From: Parasponia andersonii
Taxonomy: Eukaryota; Streptophyta; Magnoliopsida; Rosales; Cannabaceae
Assembly: GCA_002914805.1 (NCBI GenBank)
Contig: JXTB01000124.1
Coordinates: 471,010 to 535,009, forward strand
Length of the DNA stretch: 64,000 bases
Reading direction: 5' to 3'
The notes under the pieces were generated by a model. The model saw nothing but the letters and a program-made list of their open reading frames with translations, made no database searches and had not been told where the DNA came from. The position numbers and the translations under genes are program-made. Below are positions 38,460 to 49,864 of this stretch, piece by piece. Each line of letters begins with the position of its first letter. Position 1 is the stretch's first letter.

Positions 38460-40055
38460 TTTTCTCTTTAGAGGAGTCATTAGTCTCGTCAAATGTCACA
38501 TGTATAGATTCATCTACTACTTAGTTCTTTTATTGAAATACTTTCTTTATGCGTTACAAATAGTAGAGTAACCAATAAAAGTTCTAATATTAGATTTTGA
38601 AATAATATTTTCAAATTGGCTTGGTATTTAAAGAAAATGAAAATATTTATATCCAAAGACTCTAAAATAACTAATATTGGGTTTTTCATTATTTCAAAAC
38701 TCATAATGATATTTCATACAAAATAAGTTTAATCAATACCAGATTTAAAACATAACAAATAGTGTTGACAACTTAGGCCTAAAAATATTTTAGCAAAACT
38801 TTTGCATTCGACATAGTCATTTCGAAACTAATAAAGAAAATCATGTAAAGCTACTTTAAAAAAAAAAAAAAAATCAAGTGCTTCAAGAGCATAAAAAAAA
38901 TTGATTTACTTTCCAAAGTAACATGCTTTACAAATTTTGTCATTTCCAAAGGAATTAGATTAGGTAAAACATAACAAGATTCTTTTAGTAAAGTTTTGAA
39001 ATTATAACCATATTAGCATGTCTGAGATTTCTATGCCATAATCAATAAACATTTTTTGTTAAAGCAAAAAAGATATCTTGGCCTGAAAACTTTTTTACAA
39101 AAAAAAAAAATTATTAAAAGATTTAATCTCATTTGTTCAAAAATTTTCAAATTGAGTATTTGAAAAGTTAAAGAAAAACCCAATAATTCTAATCATATAG
39201 TTGATAAAAATATAAGTATATTAGATTTCTAGTAAGGTATTCTCAAAGAGGCAAAGAGTTGTTACCGATATTATTTATGCCAATGAGATTGCTTTTTATG
39301 TTGTCTCCAAAAATGAAATATCCACCATCATTTCTTTGTGAAAATTTAGAACTTGGTGAAGTCATCAGTCAAATACTTGGAGCAATCACTTTCTTACCTA
39401 TACCTACAACAAAGATTCAAATTAGATTTTTGGTACCCACTCAACTTTGAGTCCTTGAGGATTAGTCTTTGAATTCTTTAGTATCTATTGTTGTTTGACA
39501 CCAAAATATGCATTTTTCTTAATGGAGCAAGAAAAGTATGTATGTCCATCTTGGTTGTGATAAGTACATGTATATTTTGAGTTACTATTAGATATTGCTT
39601 TGACATAATAATATTTGAGGTACTTTTGTTTTACAAATAGTTTATATCTTATACGTCCTTTGTCAAAAGCACATCTTTGTCCATCAAGCATTAAATCAAA
39701 ATTCTTCTTTCCGTTTATAAAAGTGTGGACAATTTTGGTTAAATCCAAAATCTTTTCATTTAAAGAAGTATTTTTCATGTTTCAAAGATATACATATATC
39801 ACATGTTTAAATAACTTTCTTTCTTTTTGAAAATTTCTCAAGTTCTTTTAATAAAAGAAATAATTTCTTCTTGAGAGCATTATTTTTCAAAACAAGCAAT
39901 CTATAGTTATTATGCAATTCATAAAAATCATTAAGGACCTTATTGTATGATAACTTTTCTTCAATACTTTCATCATCAAAATTACTAATATCATCACTAT
40001 AATCAAGAAAGTCATCATAGAGTTCAAGAGATTTTACCTCACTATCGATAACCAT
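38460..40055 (-). pseudogene. copia gag/pre-integrase/integrase remnants
   Basis: On the minus strand, 40055-39807 encodes an acidic then Lys/Leu-rich coiled-coil stretch (KVLNDFYELHNNYRLLVLKN) typical of copia gag. 39778-39485 has GQRCAFDKGRIRYK and a degenerate zinc knuckle (CTYHNQDGHTYFSC, with one Cys replaced by His). Around 39050-38860 decayed pieces of a GAG-pre-integrase domain appear in shifting frames (CKACYFGK). 38704-38470 reads as the integrase end, including VDESIHVTFDETN. Stops and frameshifts are frequent throughout. Confidence 0.7.
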
Positions 40056-40557
40056 GAAGCATGTGTTGTTTACTTATTCTTTAACATTATCATCCAAATT
40101 GCCATCATTTTTATCATCACAAGTGACTTTGATTTCTTTTTCTTCTTTATCGTATTGACTTGTGATAACACATGAGCTTTTAAGCATTTTCTACATTTCA
40201 TATATATTATTAGTAAATTATACACTATTATAAATATTTATAGCTATACTATATAATAAATAATTAAAAGTACATCCATTCCTAGAAAATGTGGTTTTGT
40301 CAAAATTATCATATTCATAAAACTCTTTTTCAACAAATTTATTATCAATAATTTTTCTAGGAATATGTGAACCTTTAACAACAATATTTAATTAATCATC
40401 ACCTATAGATTTAAGAAATTTAAGCATTTTGATTTTCCAAATATTGTAGTCAATACTATTGAAAAATGGTGGTCCAATTGAAAACCCCTTATTTAGAAGA
40501 TTTTGAAAATTATTTGGGTACGTCATCTCAAGATGGTTAAGTTTATAAAATTAAGCA

Positions 40558-40575
40558 CCAAGCTCTGATACCAAT
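40558..40575 (-). other. Primer-binding site of the copia element
   Basis: On the minus strand, ATTGGTATCAGAGCTTGG directly follows the end of the right LTR. TGGTATCAGAGC is the standard match to the 3' end of plant initiator methionine tRNA. Confidence 0.85.
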
Positions 40576-41662
40576 TATTATCCCAAGATCAACTACCCAA
40601 GAAAGAGGTGAATTAAGTTTTAAAACTTTTTAAGAAACTTTTCAACTATGTAAAATCATAGATCACTATTTTGAAACTTTGAGGTTAAAATAAATATATA
40701 ATAATAATACCAAGAAAATAAAGTACATAAATATCAAATACAAAATTAAATAGTTTGCAAAAACTAAAGAGTGCAGGGATAAAGAAAATATAAAGTCAAT
40801 TTTTCAATATGAGAGTGAACATGCCCAAAAACTCTCCTTACAAAATAATGAATACAATTTTGGCTTTGGAGATTTGAGAACAATGCATAATGAATGCTGT
40901 AAATTTAGTAATGTAATTGATGTGAAAATAGGCTAAGACATTTTGAGAGTATATGAATATCAATTTAGATATCAGTTCATGCTCTTGTCATAAATGCCAT
41001 CAAAAAAAGGCTCTATATATAGATATATAAGAAAACTAGTCATTTATTACTGTTATTAACTTTCTACATTTCATGTGCTAATTTTCTTGGATATTAGTCG
41101 ACCAAAAATATAGCCATTAGAATTTGACACATCAATTCAGCTCTAATGGTCATTTTTGGCATTGGTCTGAAAAGTGGTTGACCAAACCCATTTTTGGTTG
41201 TTTTTCAAACTCTGACAAGATTTTTGGCATTTTCATATTTTGATAGCTTTTGGCGTTTTTTAAGAACTAACTTCTAAACTTGTTTTAAATATTTTAAAAA
41301 CATTAGAAATCAATTTGAAAAGAATATTTTGCCTATTTAAAATTATTATTTTCTATTTTCAAACATCTATAATAAAATAACTATTTTAAGCTTAAGATAG
41401 CTTGAAAACTTTTTTAAAAGTATGAGTCAATGCAATGAGAATTTATGTGTAATAAACTAAATCAAATACAAGATTAAGTATAAAATATACCTTATCTAAG
41501 TACAGTATTATATCTTGATTTTCTATCTTCAAGCTTGATTCCTTGATTAACTTAAGCTATCACTTTAAAATCATTTTACTACACACTTAAGTTAAATCAT
41601 TTGTACTAATCAAATGTTTGTTATCTTCAAAATAAGAGTAAGATTGAAACCTTAATTTCTCA
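40576..41662 (-). repeat. 5' LTR of the copia element
   Basis: Direct repeat of 35680-36812. The inner terminal CA is mutated (GGGATAATA against GGGTTAACA). It begins on the minus strand with TGAGAAATTAAGGTTTC. Confidence 0.85.
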
Positions 41663-41811
41663 ATATATACTTGTACCCGTCCCGCACCCGATCGAGTTTT
41701 CTACTCAGTACTTGTACTTGTCTTGTTTACCTGAATAATTGAGTATTACCTGCCCTATTAGAGTCGGGTACCCGTGAGTAAACAGGTTGGAGGGTATTTT
41801 TGCTATCCCTA

Positions 41812-44700
41812 GTCACAACTTTCAAGATCTCACATGTTATTTATGATGTTTACTTCAAGCTGTTATAAAATAGATGTTAGAGCACGAAAGGTCGAAACGC
41901 ATAATGAAATGTATTTCTTTGGCTTTTATTTTTCAGGCAACTATGAATTAAAAAGAAAAAATTCAATTTTCAACTTTCAAATAAGCATAAGAAATGGCCT
42001 TATATTTACTTGCTTTGAATTTCTGCTCTTCGTCTCTGGCTTTTTCTTTCTTAATAAGATTCTTTTAAGTTCCGTTTAAAGCTCGGATTTTGAAAAAAAA
42101 AATTACAGAGAAAAACTCATAAGAAAAACAAAAAAGAAAATGCTTTCTTAAAAGTTTATAGCTAGAGCTAAAAGTTTATAACTAGAACTTTACTTTCTCT
42201 CTTTTGTTTTTACTAATTAATTTGTCAATATTCTATATACTAAAATATAATATCTAATCAAAATCTTGCTTTGTTGATAAATTTTTTTATCATCTTTTGC
42301 TTCAATCTAAATAAAAGAAAATAAAATCTCTTAAAATATTTTTTCTTTCCCCCCAAAAATTCAAGTTCCAATCTTAGTAGTTTTGGTCAATCTTTGTCGA
42401 TGAATGCCGAAAATGTGAGCTATTTTTAATTTCTTTTCTATATATGCTAATACTAATACCTGCGCATAGGCTGCTTATGTGGTGGTGTTATTTTGATACA
42501 TTAATTTATAGAGGCTGTAGTTGGCAATAAGTTTGCCGAGAAAATAAATGCAAGTACGCACGATAACATTGTGAGATCTTGTCACCTGCCATGATGTGTA
42601 TTTAATTATCTATTTTTCAATAAAGGTAGAAATGAGTATAGTTCTAGTCAAAATTGCAGAGACTAAGATAAGGATGGTGATAATGAATATATAATGTGCT
42701 GTTTACAGATGGTTTCCATGTGACACCGGGAACTATAGATGAAGCTTTTAAAGCAAAGTTGGCAATTAAGAGAAATGGGAGAGACAAGATGAGGAGAACG
42801 TTCTGTACCTTCTGAAATATGGTTATATTGGTACATTTAATAAATATAATAAACGAGGACATGAATATCTGAAGCTTTATCTGCTCTTGTAATAAGAAAT
42901 GGATAATTGAAAAAAAAAAAAAACAACAACAAACTTGAGAGTATGGATTTCTTTAATTTTAATCATATTTTTTAGCTGGTATAAAATTATATCTTAATAT
43001 TTAAAATTTCTGTAAATATATACTCTTAGTGTCCAAATTGACTGAAAAATTCTGCACTAAACACAAAATTCAAATTGATGATATCTTATTTTTACTGATG
43101 AATGCTTAAAATCTATTAAAAATAAAAAATAAACATAAATCATAAAATTTGTACACATAAAATAGAAATTTGTAAAGATTTTACATGTGGATGTGTAATT
43201 TTATAAAGCTAAAATATAGAGTTAAAACTGCAGAAATCTCATACTTCAGATTTTTTTTAACAATTAATCCTACTAAGAAAAAAAGCAAGAAAATAGCATA
43301 TTTGTGCACAAAATGAAAGTTCTTATTTTTTTGGGAGGGGGGCTTGGTAGGAGACGAGTAATACAAACGTGGCTAGTTGCCAACAATGGGGACCGTGACT
43401 AGGTCTCTTTGTTTTGTTATTAATACATTTATCAAAGGTGCCAAGTGGTTTGAGTTAGATCTAGTTCAACTTTCGGTTCAAAAGTGTGCTTGTAGACTTC
43501 ATTAATAAAGTACTTAATTAGTTTACTTTCATTAATCTCATCTGTGAATTTGATCTTCATAATGAATCTGAAAACCTTGTCTGAAAGTTTTTCTTTTCTC
43601 TCTCTTTTCTGTTCTTGCTTTTCACCCCCTGGAAGAAAAAGAAAAGCTATGAGGGAGGGTCTATGGGGGATTTTTTTATTTTTATTTTTTTTCAAACTTT
43701 TATTTATTTGTACTTGGAGGTGAATTTAATGTTTAATACGGAGGAGATATTATTCTGGGAGGCTGTGAGCTTTGCTAAAAGACAATAATACTTGTCCATT
43801 CCGTTCCTCCCAAAGTCTATGTTATATGATAGTGACAAAATAAAATTCCCAAAAGTGCATCATATTCAGGCCCCATCATCATAGTCATCTTCAACTTCAT
43901 GGTTCTCTCACCATTTACACTCGCTGCACAGGAGCGTCATGAACACTTCCACTAAAATTAAAAAGCTTATGTGCAAATTGCCATCACAATGTGTCCCTAA
44001 AATTCTAATAAGCTCTTAAGAATCCAAAAGAAGCACAAACAAACAAAAACTCCCACAACTACAATGGAAGTCAATTCCATTTCATTTTGCTAAGAACTTT
44101 AAGAACTATGGACCTTTAGTGCTTGTTAATTCACCTAGGTGACATTACGAGAATTGACGTCTATCTCTTACAAATTTCCCATTCGAATATTCTCTTACCT
44201 CTAGGGTTAGGTGATATTCTAGTCATGTGATCTTTATTTACGTGAAAACTATTATAGAAATTTGTATTAACTTATATATCAAAATCATATATAATCAGGT
44301 GAGCACTATTGAATAATTACAGCAGAAAATCAAAACAAACCCCACGCGCTCTGAGATCGAGTGGTGTAAGATTTTCCTAGTTCCCATTGCGAGAAAACCG
44401 CAACTTGCTCGAATCTATCTACTAAAGATTTTCTCCATGGGTACAGCCAGTTATAACTTCATAAACAAATCATATAACGACACGTTCTGTTTGAGGGTAT
44501 CTTGGTAATTAGAAACTGCTTGGTTGTCACCAAAGTCATCATGACTTTAAAGCTAAATTACCATGTTATCCCTGACTTGTGCAGCTAGCAAGTTTGATTG
44601 GTCTAAATGCTGAAAATAATAATAAGCCCACCACACAAAAATTCACTAGTAAAGACAGTGCTTTCCATATTTTTCCTCTGACAATCTCTGAGCTGTAAAC
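41812..44700. other. AT-rich intergenic DNA, no firm gene
   Basis: Mostly AT-rich without exons. A stretch at 42709-42817 after a TTTACAG acceptor-like site stays open for about 35 codons (GFHVTPGTIDEAFKAKLAIK and on) before a stop. It has exon-like composition, but I do not recognise it and find no companion exons. Confidence 0.45.
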
Positions 44701-44970
44701 CTCAGACTCCAAAATTTGAAAGAGGGAGATAGGGAGAGAAAGTAAGACAAAGGAAGAGAGAGTTTTTTTTAAAAAAAAAAAAAAAAGGTTGTTCCTCTCA
44801 TCCAATATGCTAATAAATAAATAAAACAACAAGTGTTTTCGTTTTTGGCGTTGTTGAAGTTTTGTGTTGTGGGTCTAAAAAGTCTTTAAAAAGGTCATTT
44901 TTTTATTCTGTGTTTGTTTTTTGGTTTTGGGTTTTGGTTTTTTGTAAGGGATTGGAACTAGATGGTAAGG

Positions 44971-46898
44971 ATGGCAACATTTGGAGGGACTACCCAGAAG
45001 TGCAAGGCATGTGAGAAGACTGTGTACTTGGTTGATCAGCTTACTGCTGACAACATAGTCTACCACAAGGCCTGTTTCAGATGCCACCACTGCAAACGCA
45101 CCCTCAAGGTCACTCGTGACTCTTTCTTGGGAAAAAAAGAAGTCATGGTTTCTTTTCATTTGATCATATAGTTGTTTATATATATGAGCTCAAATATGGA
45201 TTTTTCTATCTGGGTTTGGTTTAGAGTTGATGATTATATTGATTAAGTTTTGTATTTGTGGATGATGAGGATGATATCTTAGAGAAAATTGAGTTTTGAT
45301 TCAATTTGGCCATATCAGTCTCTTGTTTCAACCATTTAAACAAGAGGGTTTGGGTTAATTGCTTAGTAAGATGCTGTTTAGTTGGCTTTTGTTTGATGTG
45401 TAAGATTGAGTCTGTGATTGCTTGATGTGGAGGGTTTGGATCAATATAAAATTTTAATGACTTGTATCCTCTGTTGCTAAGGATAATCTTGTCATGAATC
45501 GGATTTCAAAATATCGATTCTTCGTCTTCATTGAAATTTTTTCTTAGAAAGCTTTTTTAGTGAATAGCGGATTCCTAAACTAGTCATTTCTCATTGCATT
45601 CAAGAAAGTGGCTAAATAGCTTGCCATCAAGTTGAGAATTAGGGACTATGCAGTTACTTGTTAATCTGAAGTATGCCGTATCATTCTTTTCTCTTGGTGA
45701 TTAAAAGAACGAAGAAGTCTTTCAAGTGATCCTATAAGCATTGAATTGAAGCAGAAATAGCAATAATGCATGGTTTATAGTGCTAAAGATTTCTTTTATA
45801 TTTCATCTCAGTATAGAAATATTCAACTTGATATGACAAATCTAAATTAAAGTAATTATTGTTCAATCAGTCTGCAAAATATGGAAACAAAGATTAAACA
45901 GTATGAACACTATTTCCATGGTCTATCAAGATGGACCTACAATTTGGTTTGCATTTGTGTTCTTGCTATTTCTAGATTCTGAAATTAAACCTTGTCATTC
46001 TGTCTTTTGCAGCTGAGTGATTATTCCTCTTTCGAGGGTGTTTTGTACTGCAAGCCTCACTTCGATCAACTCTTTAAGAGGACCGGTAGTTTGGATAAAA
46101 GTTTCGAAGGTGATAAGTTGTTATCCCTTTGGCATATTGATTCACCTAACCAATATCTTCTTGCTGAGGCCCAATCCTAAGCTTTTTTTCTGTCTTATTT
46201 ACATGTAGGTACTCCTAAAATTGTTAGAGACAGATCAGCTGATCAGGTACCATGTCTTGATATGCTAGTTATCTTTCACTTGTAGAAACCATATTTAATA
46301 CTTCAGACTAAGTATTCTAGTACTTTCTAGATGGAAGTTGCTCCTATGCCAAGGCTTAAATTTTATTTTTCCTTGTTAGCATTCCAAGTTGTTGTTAACA
46401 ATAAGAAATTTTACAGGTCCAAACAAACAGCAAAGTTTCGCGTTTGTTTGCTGGAACACAAGAAAAGTGTGTTGCTTGCAAGAAAACTGTTTATCCAATT
46501 GAGAAGGTAATGACTTGAGCATTTGATGTCTGTACATAAACAATTATATGCATCATGAGGAAGACCTTAATTTTCCTGAGAATGCAACCAAGGGAGATAA
46601 AAAGAAATTATAAGACTTTTGGCCCTGTGCTTCTTCTTGAGTAGATTAGGCACTAAGTGAGGTTCCCCATTTTTTTTTTTTTTTTCAGGTTGCTGTTGAT
46701 GGTACATCATACCATAAAGCCTGTTTCAGATGCACACATGGCGGTTGTGTGATCAGCCCATCAAACTACATAGCCCACGAACAACGTCTCTATTGTAAGC
46801 ATCACCATAACCAACTCTTCAAGGTGAAAGGAAACTTCAGCCAACTTGACAGGCATGAAGACGTGAAAGGGGTGACTGAGAACGCAGAGACCGAGTAA
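44971..46898 (+). CDS. WLIM1: WLIM1-type two-LIM-domain protein
   Basis: Five exons: 44971-45108, 46013-46109, 46209-46246, 46417-46506 and 46689-46898, giving 190 residues, the usual WLIM1 length. The start MATFGGTTQKCKACEKTVYL is the family start. An in-frame ATG three codons earlier (44962) is possible. LIM1 has Cys11/Cys14, His32/Cys35, Cys38/Cys41 and YCKPHF. LIM2 begins CVACKKTVYPIEK (from Cys109) and continues YHKACFRCTHGGCVISPSNY and YCKHHH. Both zinc-binding sets are complete. Plant LIM proteins of this class bundle actin filaments and shuttle to the nucleus, some binding PAL-box promoters. The 5' leader is GA-rich. No defects are visible. Confidence 0.95.
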
Positions 46899-47049
46899 TT
46901 TTTACCACACTACGATCTGTTTTGGTCATGGGATTTTCTCGGTGAAAATCAAAAGCAACTGTTTGTAGCGTACAAGAAGAGTCTTGTTTGAGTTTTTTTT
47001 TCTTCTCACTTTTTTGCTAAATTTTTGAAGGTGTTGGTGAATTGGCTGT

Positions 47050-47055
47050 AATAAA
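47050..47055 (+). terminator. Poly(A) signal of the WLIM1 gene
   Basis: AATAAA lies 152 bp after the WLIM1 stop codon, next to T-rich and TGTGTG sequence. Confidence 0.5.
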
Positions 47056-47099
47056 CTGTGTGTTAGGCAATTGTCTTTTGTCAGTTTTTCTGATTTGAG

Positions 47100-48750
47100 G
47101 CTTGTTATGGATTCGTAAGACCAGAGGAATCTGCTTGTGATAAAGTTCCAGTCTTCTGTCTGTAATCCTTCTTTTATCTTTTTCATTATATACAAATACA
47201 TGTTACAAACAAGAAGTCTGGACAGAAATTTCTGAACACTGTCCAAAACTGTAAGCATAATAACATCAAATTTCTCAGCCAAGGGAGCAAAGAGTTTTAA
47301 TGTCTTGAGTTTCATGACATAGAAACCAAGAAAAAGCTGTTTGGTTTCAGGGATTTTCAGGTTCTTGTTGAATGGAATCAATACTAGTTTCTCCATATCT
47401 TGTTTTGGGGTGTCAAAATGTGTTTTTGAATTTTGGGGTGTCAAGAGAATAATGTCTCCACAAAGTTATGGAACTGAATGTCTTTACTATTTCTCTATAT
47501 CAAACAAAGCTGAGAGAATTGCTTTTACGTTAAAACCAAGCAAAATGCTCATTTTTCTTTTAGCCGAGGAAAAAAAATAAAAAATGAACATGTCAAACAA
47601 TTCAGAGGCGGGATGCCATTTTGTTTGCATTTTCCATGGTGGTCCAAAAGACGACATTAATATAGGACATTAAGCTATATTCTTTCACAAGTTATCTTAG
47701 TAGGACTTGTTCTTCAAATCAGACAAATCGTAAGTGAGATGCCTTATGGTTTACATTTCCCATGCTGGTCCAAAATGCAACATTAATACAAGACATTAAC
47801 GTATATTCCTTCATAATATATCTTAGTAGGACGTATTCTTCATAAAAATTACTTACATTTCTTTTAACATGAAATCTTAAACATATAAGAAAGTTGTCCG
47901 TCCCTTCGAGACTGGTCCCATTTAACAAAAATTGGTAACATAATAATGTGTCGCAATTTTGTACAAAAGCAACATAATTAGAGCACAAATTGGATTAATG
48001 AACGGACAAATAACATCACATATAAGTTGATATATAATTAATCGAAAATATTATTGCTAGTTGTTTTACTTCTTAGCAGAATTAATTACAGGTTATTGTG
48101 TGTTATATATTTGTAATTGTATGTGAATATTTACGTGTTATTGTGTGTTACATATTTGTAATTGTATGTGAATATTTACGTGAAGGAAGACTACGTCAAA
48201 CGCGTCTATATGTATATACACACCATAGCACATGCAGGTGATACTCAACTAAAAAATTTTGAGTTAGAATTGTCAGCACCGCATGGTCGGAAGTTTTTGA
48301 GCATCTCACCTGGAAAAAAAAAAAATCCATTAATCAGGATGACTAATCTCTCACCACCTTCTATCCTTCTAACTTTAAAATAATAATAATAATAGTAATA
48401 AATAAATAAATAAACTGCATATAAATTATAATTTCAGTAATATGTAGAAAGGAGAATAGCATTGATTTATGTGCATTTTATTCCAGTTGTTTATTATTTG
48501 TTTATTATTATTTGTTGGTTTTATTTGATTAGTGTAGATGTATTTTCTGGACACCCTTATATATATATTTTTAATATAAACGAGTTTCTCAAAAAAAATA
48601 TTATTAATTAAATAAAAAATTTAAAATTACTAATGTAAATATAAGAATTATAATTTCAAACTCTTAAAAATAAATCACAAACATAAACATAACTAAATTT
48701 AATGGTGGGTTTCCAAAAACTATAAATTTATTACTTATTAGTGTATATGC
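47100..48750. other. Intergenic DNA with two short tandem duplications, no gene seen
   Basis: A 126-bp duplication has units starting at 47612 and 47738 (GATGCC openings, then GGTCCAAAA and TATCTTAGTAGGAC in each). A 45-bp duplication has units at 48093 and 48138 (TTATTGTGTGTTA). A minus-strand open frame at 47444-46926 overlaps the WLIM1 3' end and shows no family features. Confidence 0.6.
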
Positions 48751-49139
48751 TATTATTTATAAGAAATTAGGTTAAATATGCTCCCTAATACCCTTATTTT
48801 GGCCCATATGCACAAGTTAAAAAACATTTGAAAAATATGTTTGAGGACGAAAATACCCTTACTAATACCTAAGAGAAAATATGTCTCACTTTCAAAGGAG
48901 TGTCCATCATACTTCCCTCAAAAACTCCTCATTTCTCTCTCTCTCCAACTCTCTCTTTCGTCTCCTTCTCTGAAGAGCCAAGAACCCGTCGTGTCGTAAA
49001 CCGAGGAAGACGAAAACTCGTCGTGCCGTCTATTGTAAATCTCTCTCACTGTTTAGGATTACGTTGAGAAAAATGAGTCCCCAAAAGAAGTTAAGCAAAA
49101 TATGATTTGAGCGTTTTATTTTTTTTGAATTTAGGGCAT

Positions 49140-49800
49140 TTGTAGTAGAAGACGATTTAGAAATTTTTGACTTCATTTCGACATTTTTTCGTTGTATTTT
49201 CGATTAATTTCGTTAAAATTTCGATCATATTTCGATGAGTATGGCTAAAAATAGTACCGGAAAATCACGTGAAATTCGACGTATTTTCGATGGTATTTCG
49301 ACGTGTTTTCGATGGTATTTCGACTGTGTTTCGATTTACAGAGTCGAAATTTCGATACCTTTTCGATGATATTTTAAAATAGGTAAAATAAACTTTCAAT
49401 GTTATTTCGACTGTGTTTCGATTTTATTTTGGTGAGATTTCGATGAATAGTGCTGAAATTTCGATACATTTTCGATGACATTTTAAAATAGAAAATAAGG
49501 CTGCTCTAAATTTTCGATGTTAGTTCGACTGTTTTTCGATGACAGTTCGATGACCTTTTCTAGTAGCTAGTAGTTAATCTTTTTTCGACTGTTTTCGATT
49601 AATTTTTGATTCCATTTCGACGTGCTCTGTTTTTCGATTATTTTTGATGGACAATTTCGACCTCTTGGCTATTTGTTCTCATTTGAGATAGTTTCTGTAA
49701 GATTTTTCGATGACAATCGAAATCTCGTCGAAATCAAAATGATCGAAATTTCGATCACTTTTCGACCTATTTCGATGCATTTCAACTATATTTCTACGTA
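49140..49800. repeat. Left subterminal TTCGA array, 11-bp unit
   Basis: TTCGA recurs densely. At 49275, 49286, 49297, 49308, 49319 and 49330 the spacing is exactly 11 bp; elsewhere it varies around that. The array lies just inside the left MULE end and mirrors the ATCGAAA array at 55130-55690 in inverted orientation. Confidence 0.9.
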
Positions 49801-49864
49801 ATTTAGATGCTTTTGATATATGTTAAATTTGTAAAAATTTTGTCTAAATTGCTTTGTTCCTCTT

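Larger units (their letters stand above)
35680..41662 (-). mobile_element. Defective Ty1/copia LTR retrotransposon
   Basis: Two direct repeats of about 1.1 kb (35680-36812 and 40576-41662) are the LTRs. The element reads on the minus strand: after the right LTR comes TGGTATCAGAGC, the primer-binding site complementary to initiator methionine tRNA used by copia elements. A purine-rich AAAAAGGGCGAG precedes the left LTR. The interior of about 3.8 kb holds remnants of gag, pre-integrase and integrase, but no reverse transcriptase that I can recognise. TATAT lies next to both ends and may be the target duplication, though the site is AT-rich. It sits inside the hAT-like element. Confidence 0.88.
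35331..41811. mobile_element. hAT-like non-autonomous element, split by a copia insertion
   Basis: The left end AGGATGGCAACGAGTCGGGT and the reverse complement of the right end TAGGGATAGCAAAAATACCC resemble hAT termini (CAGGGATGGC). Both subterminal regions are rich in short CCCG/CGGGT motifs (left 35345-35485, right 41670-41795), a hAT habit. The flanks carry GTCACGAC (35323-35330) and GTCACAAC (41812-41819), an 8-bp duplication with one mismatch. Without the nested element it would be about 0.5 kb and has no transposase. Confidence 0.65.

Noticed and set aside
36813-38460. Reverse transcriptase of the copia element
   Set aside because: I looked for the catalytic region on the minus strand and found only AT-rich sequence with GGGGGAGCATG-type 3' motifs. 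The domain seems deleted.
46926-47444. 172-codon minus-strand frame overlapping the WLIM1 3' UTR
   Set aside because: Lys/Leu/Thr-rich translation of AT-rich DNA antisense to the WLIM1 3' end, with no known motif.
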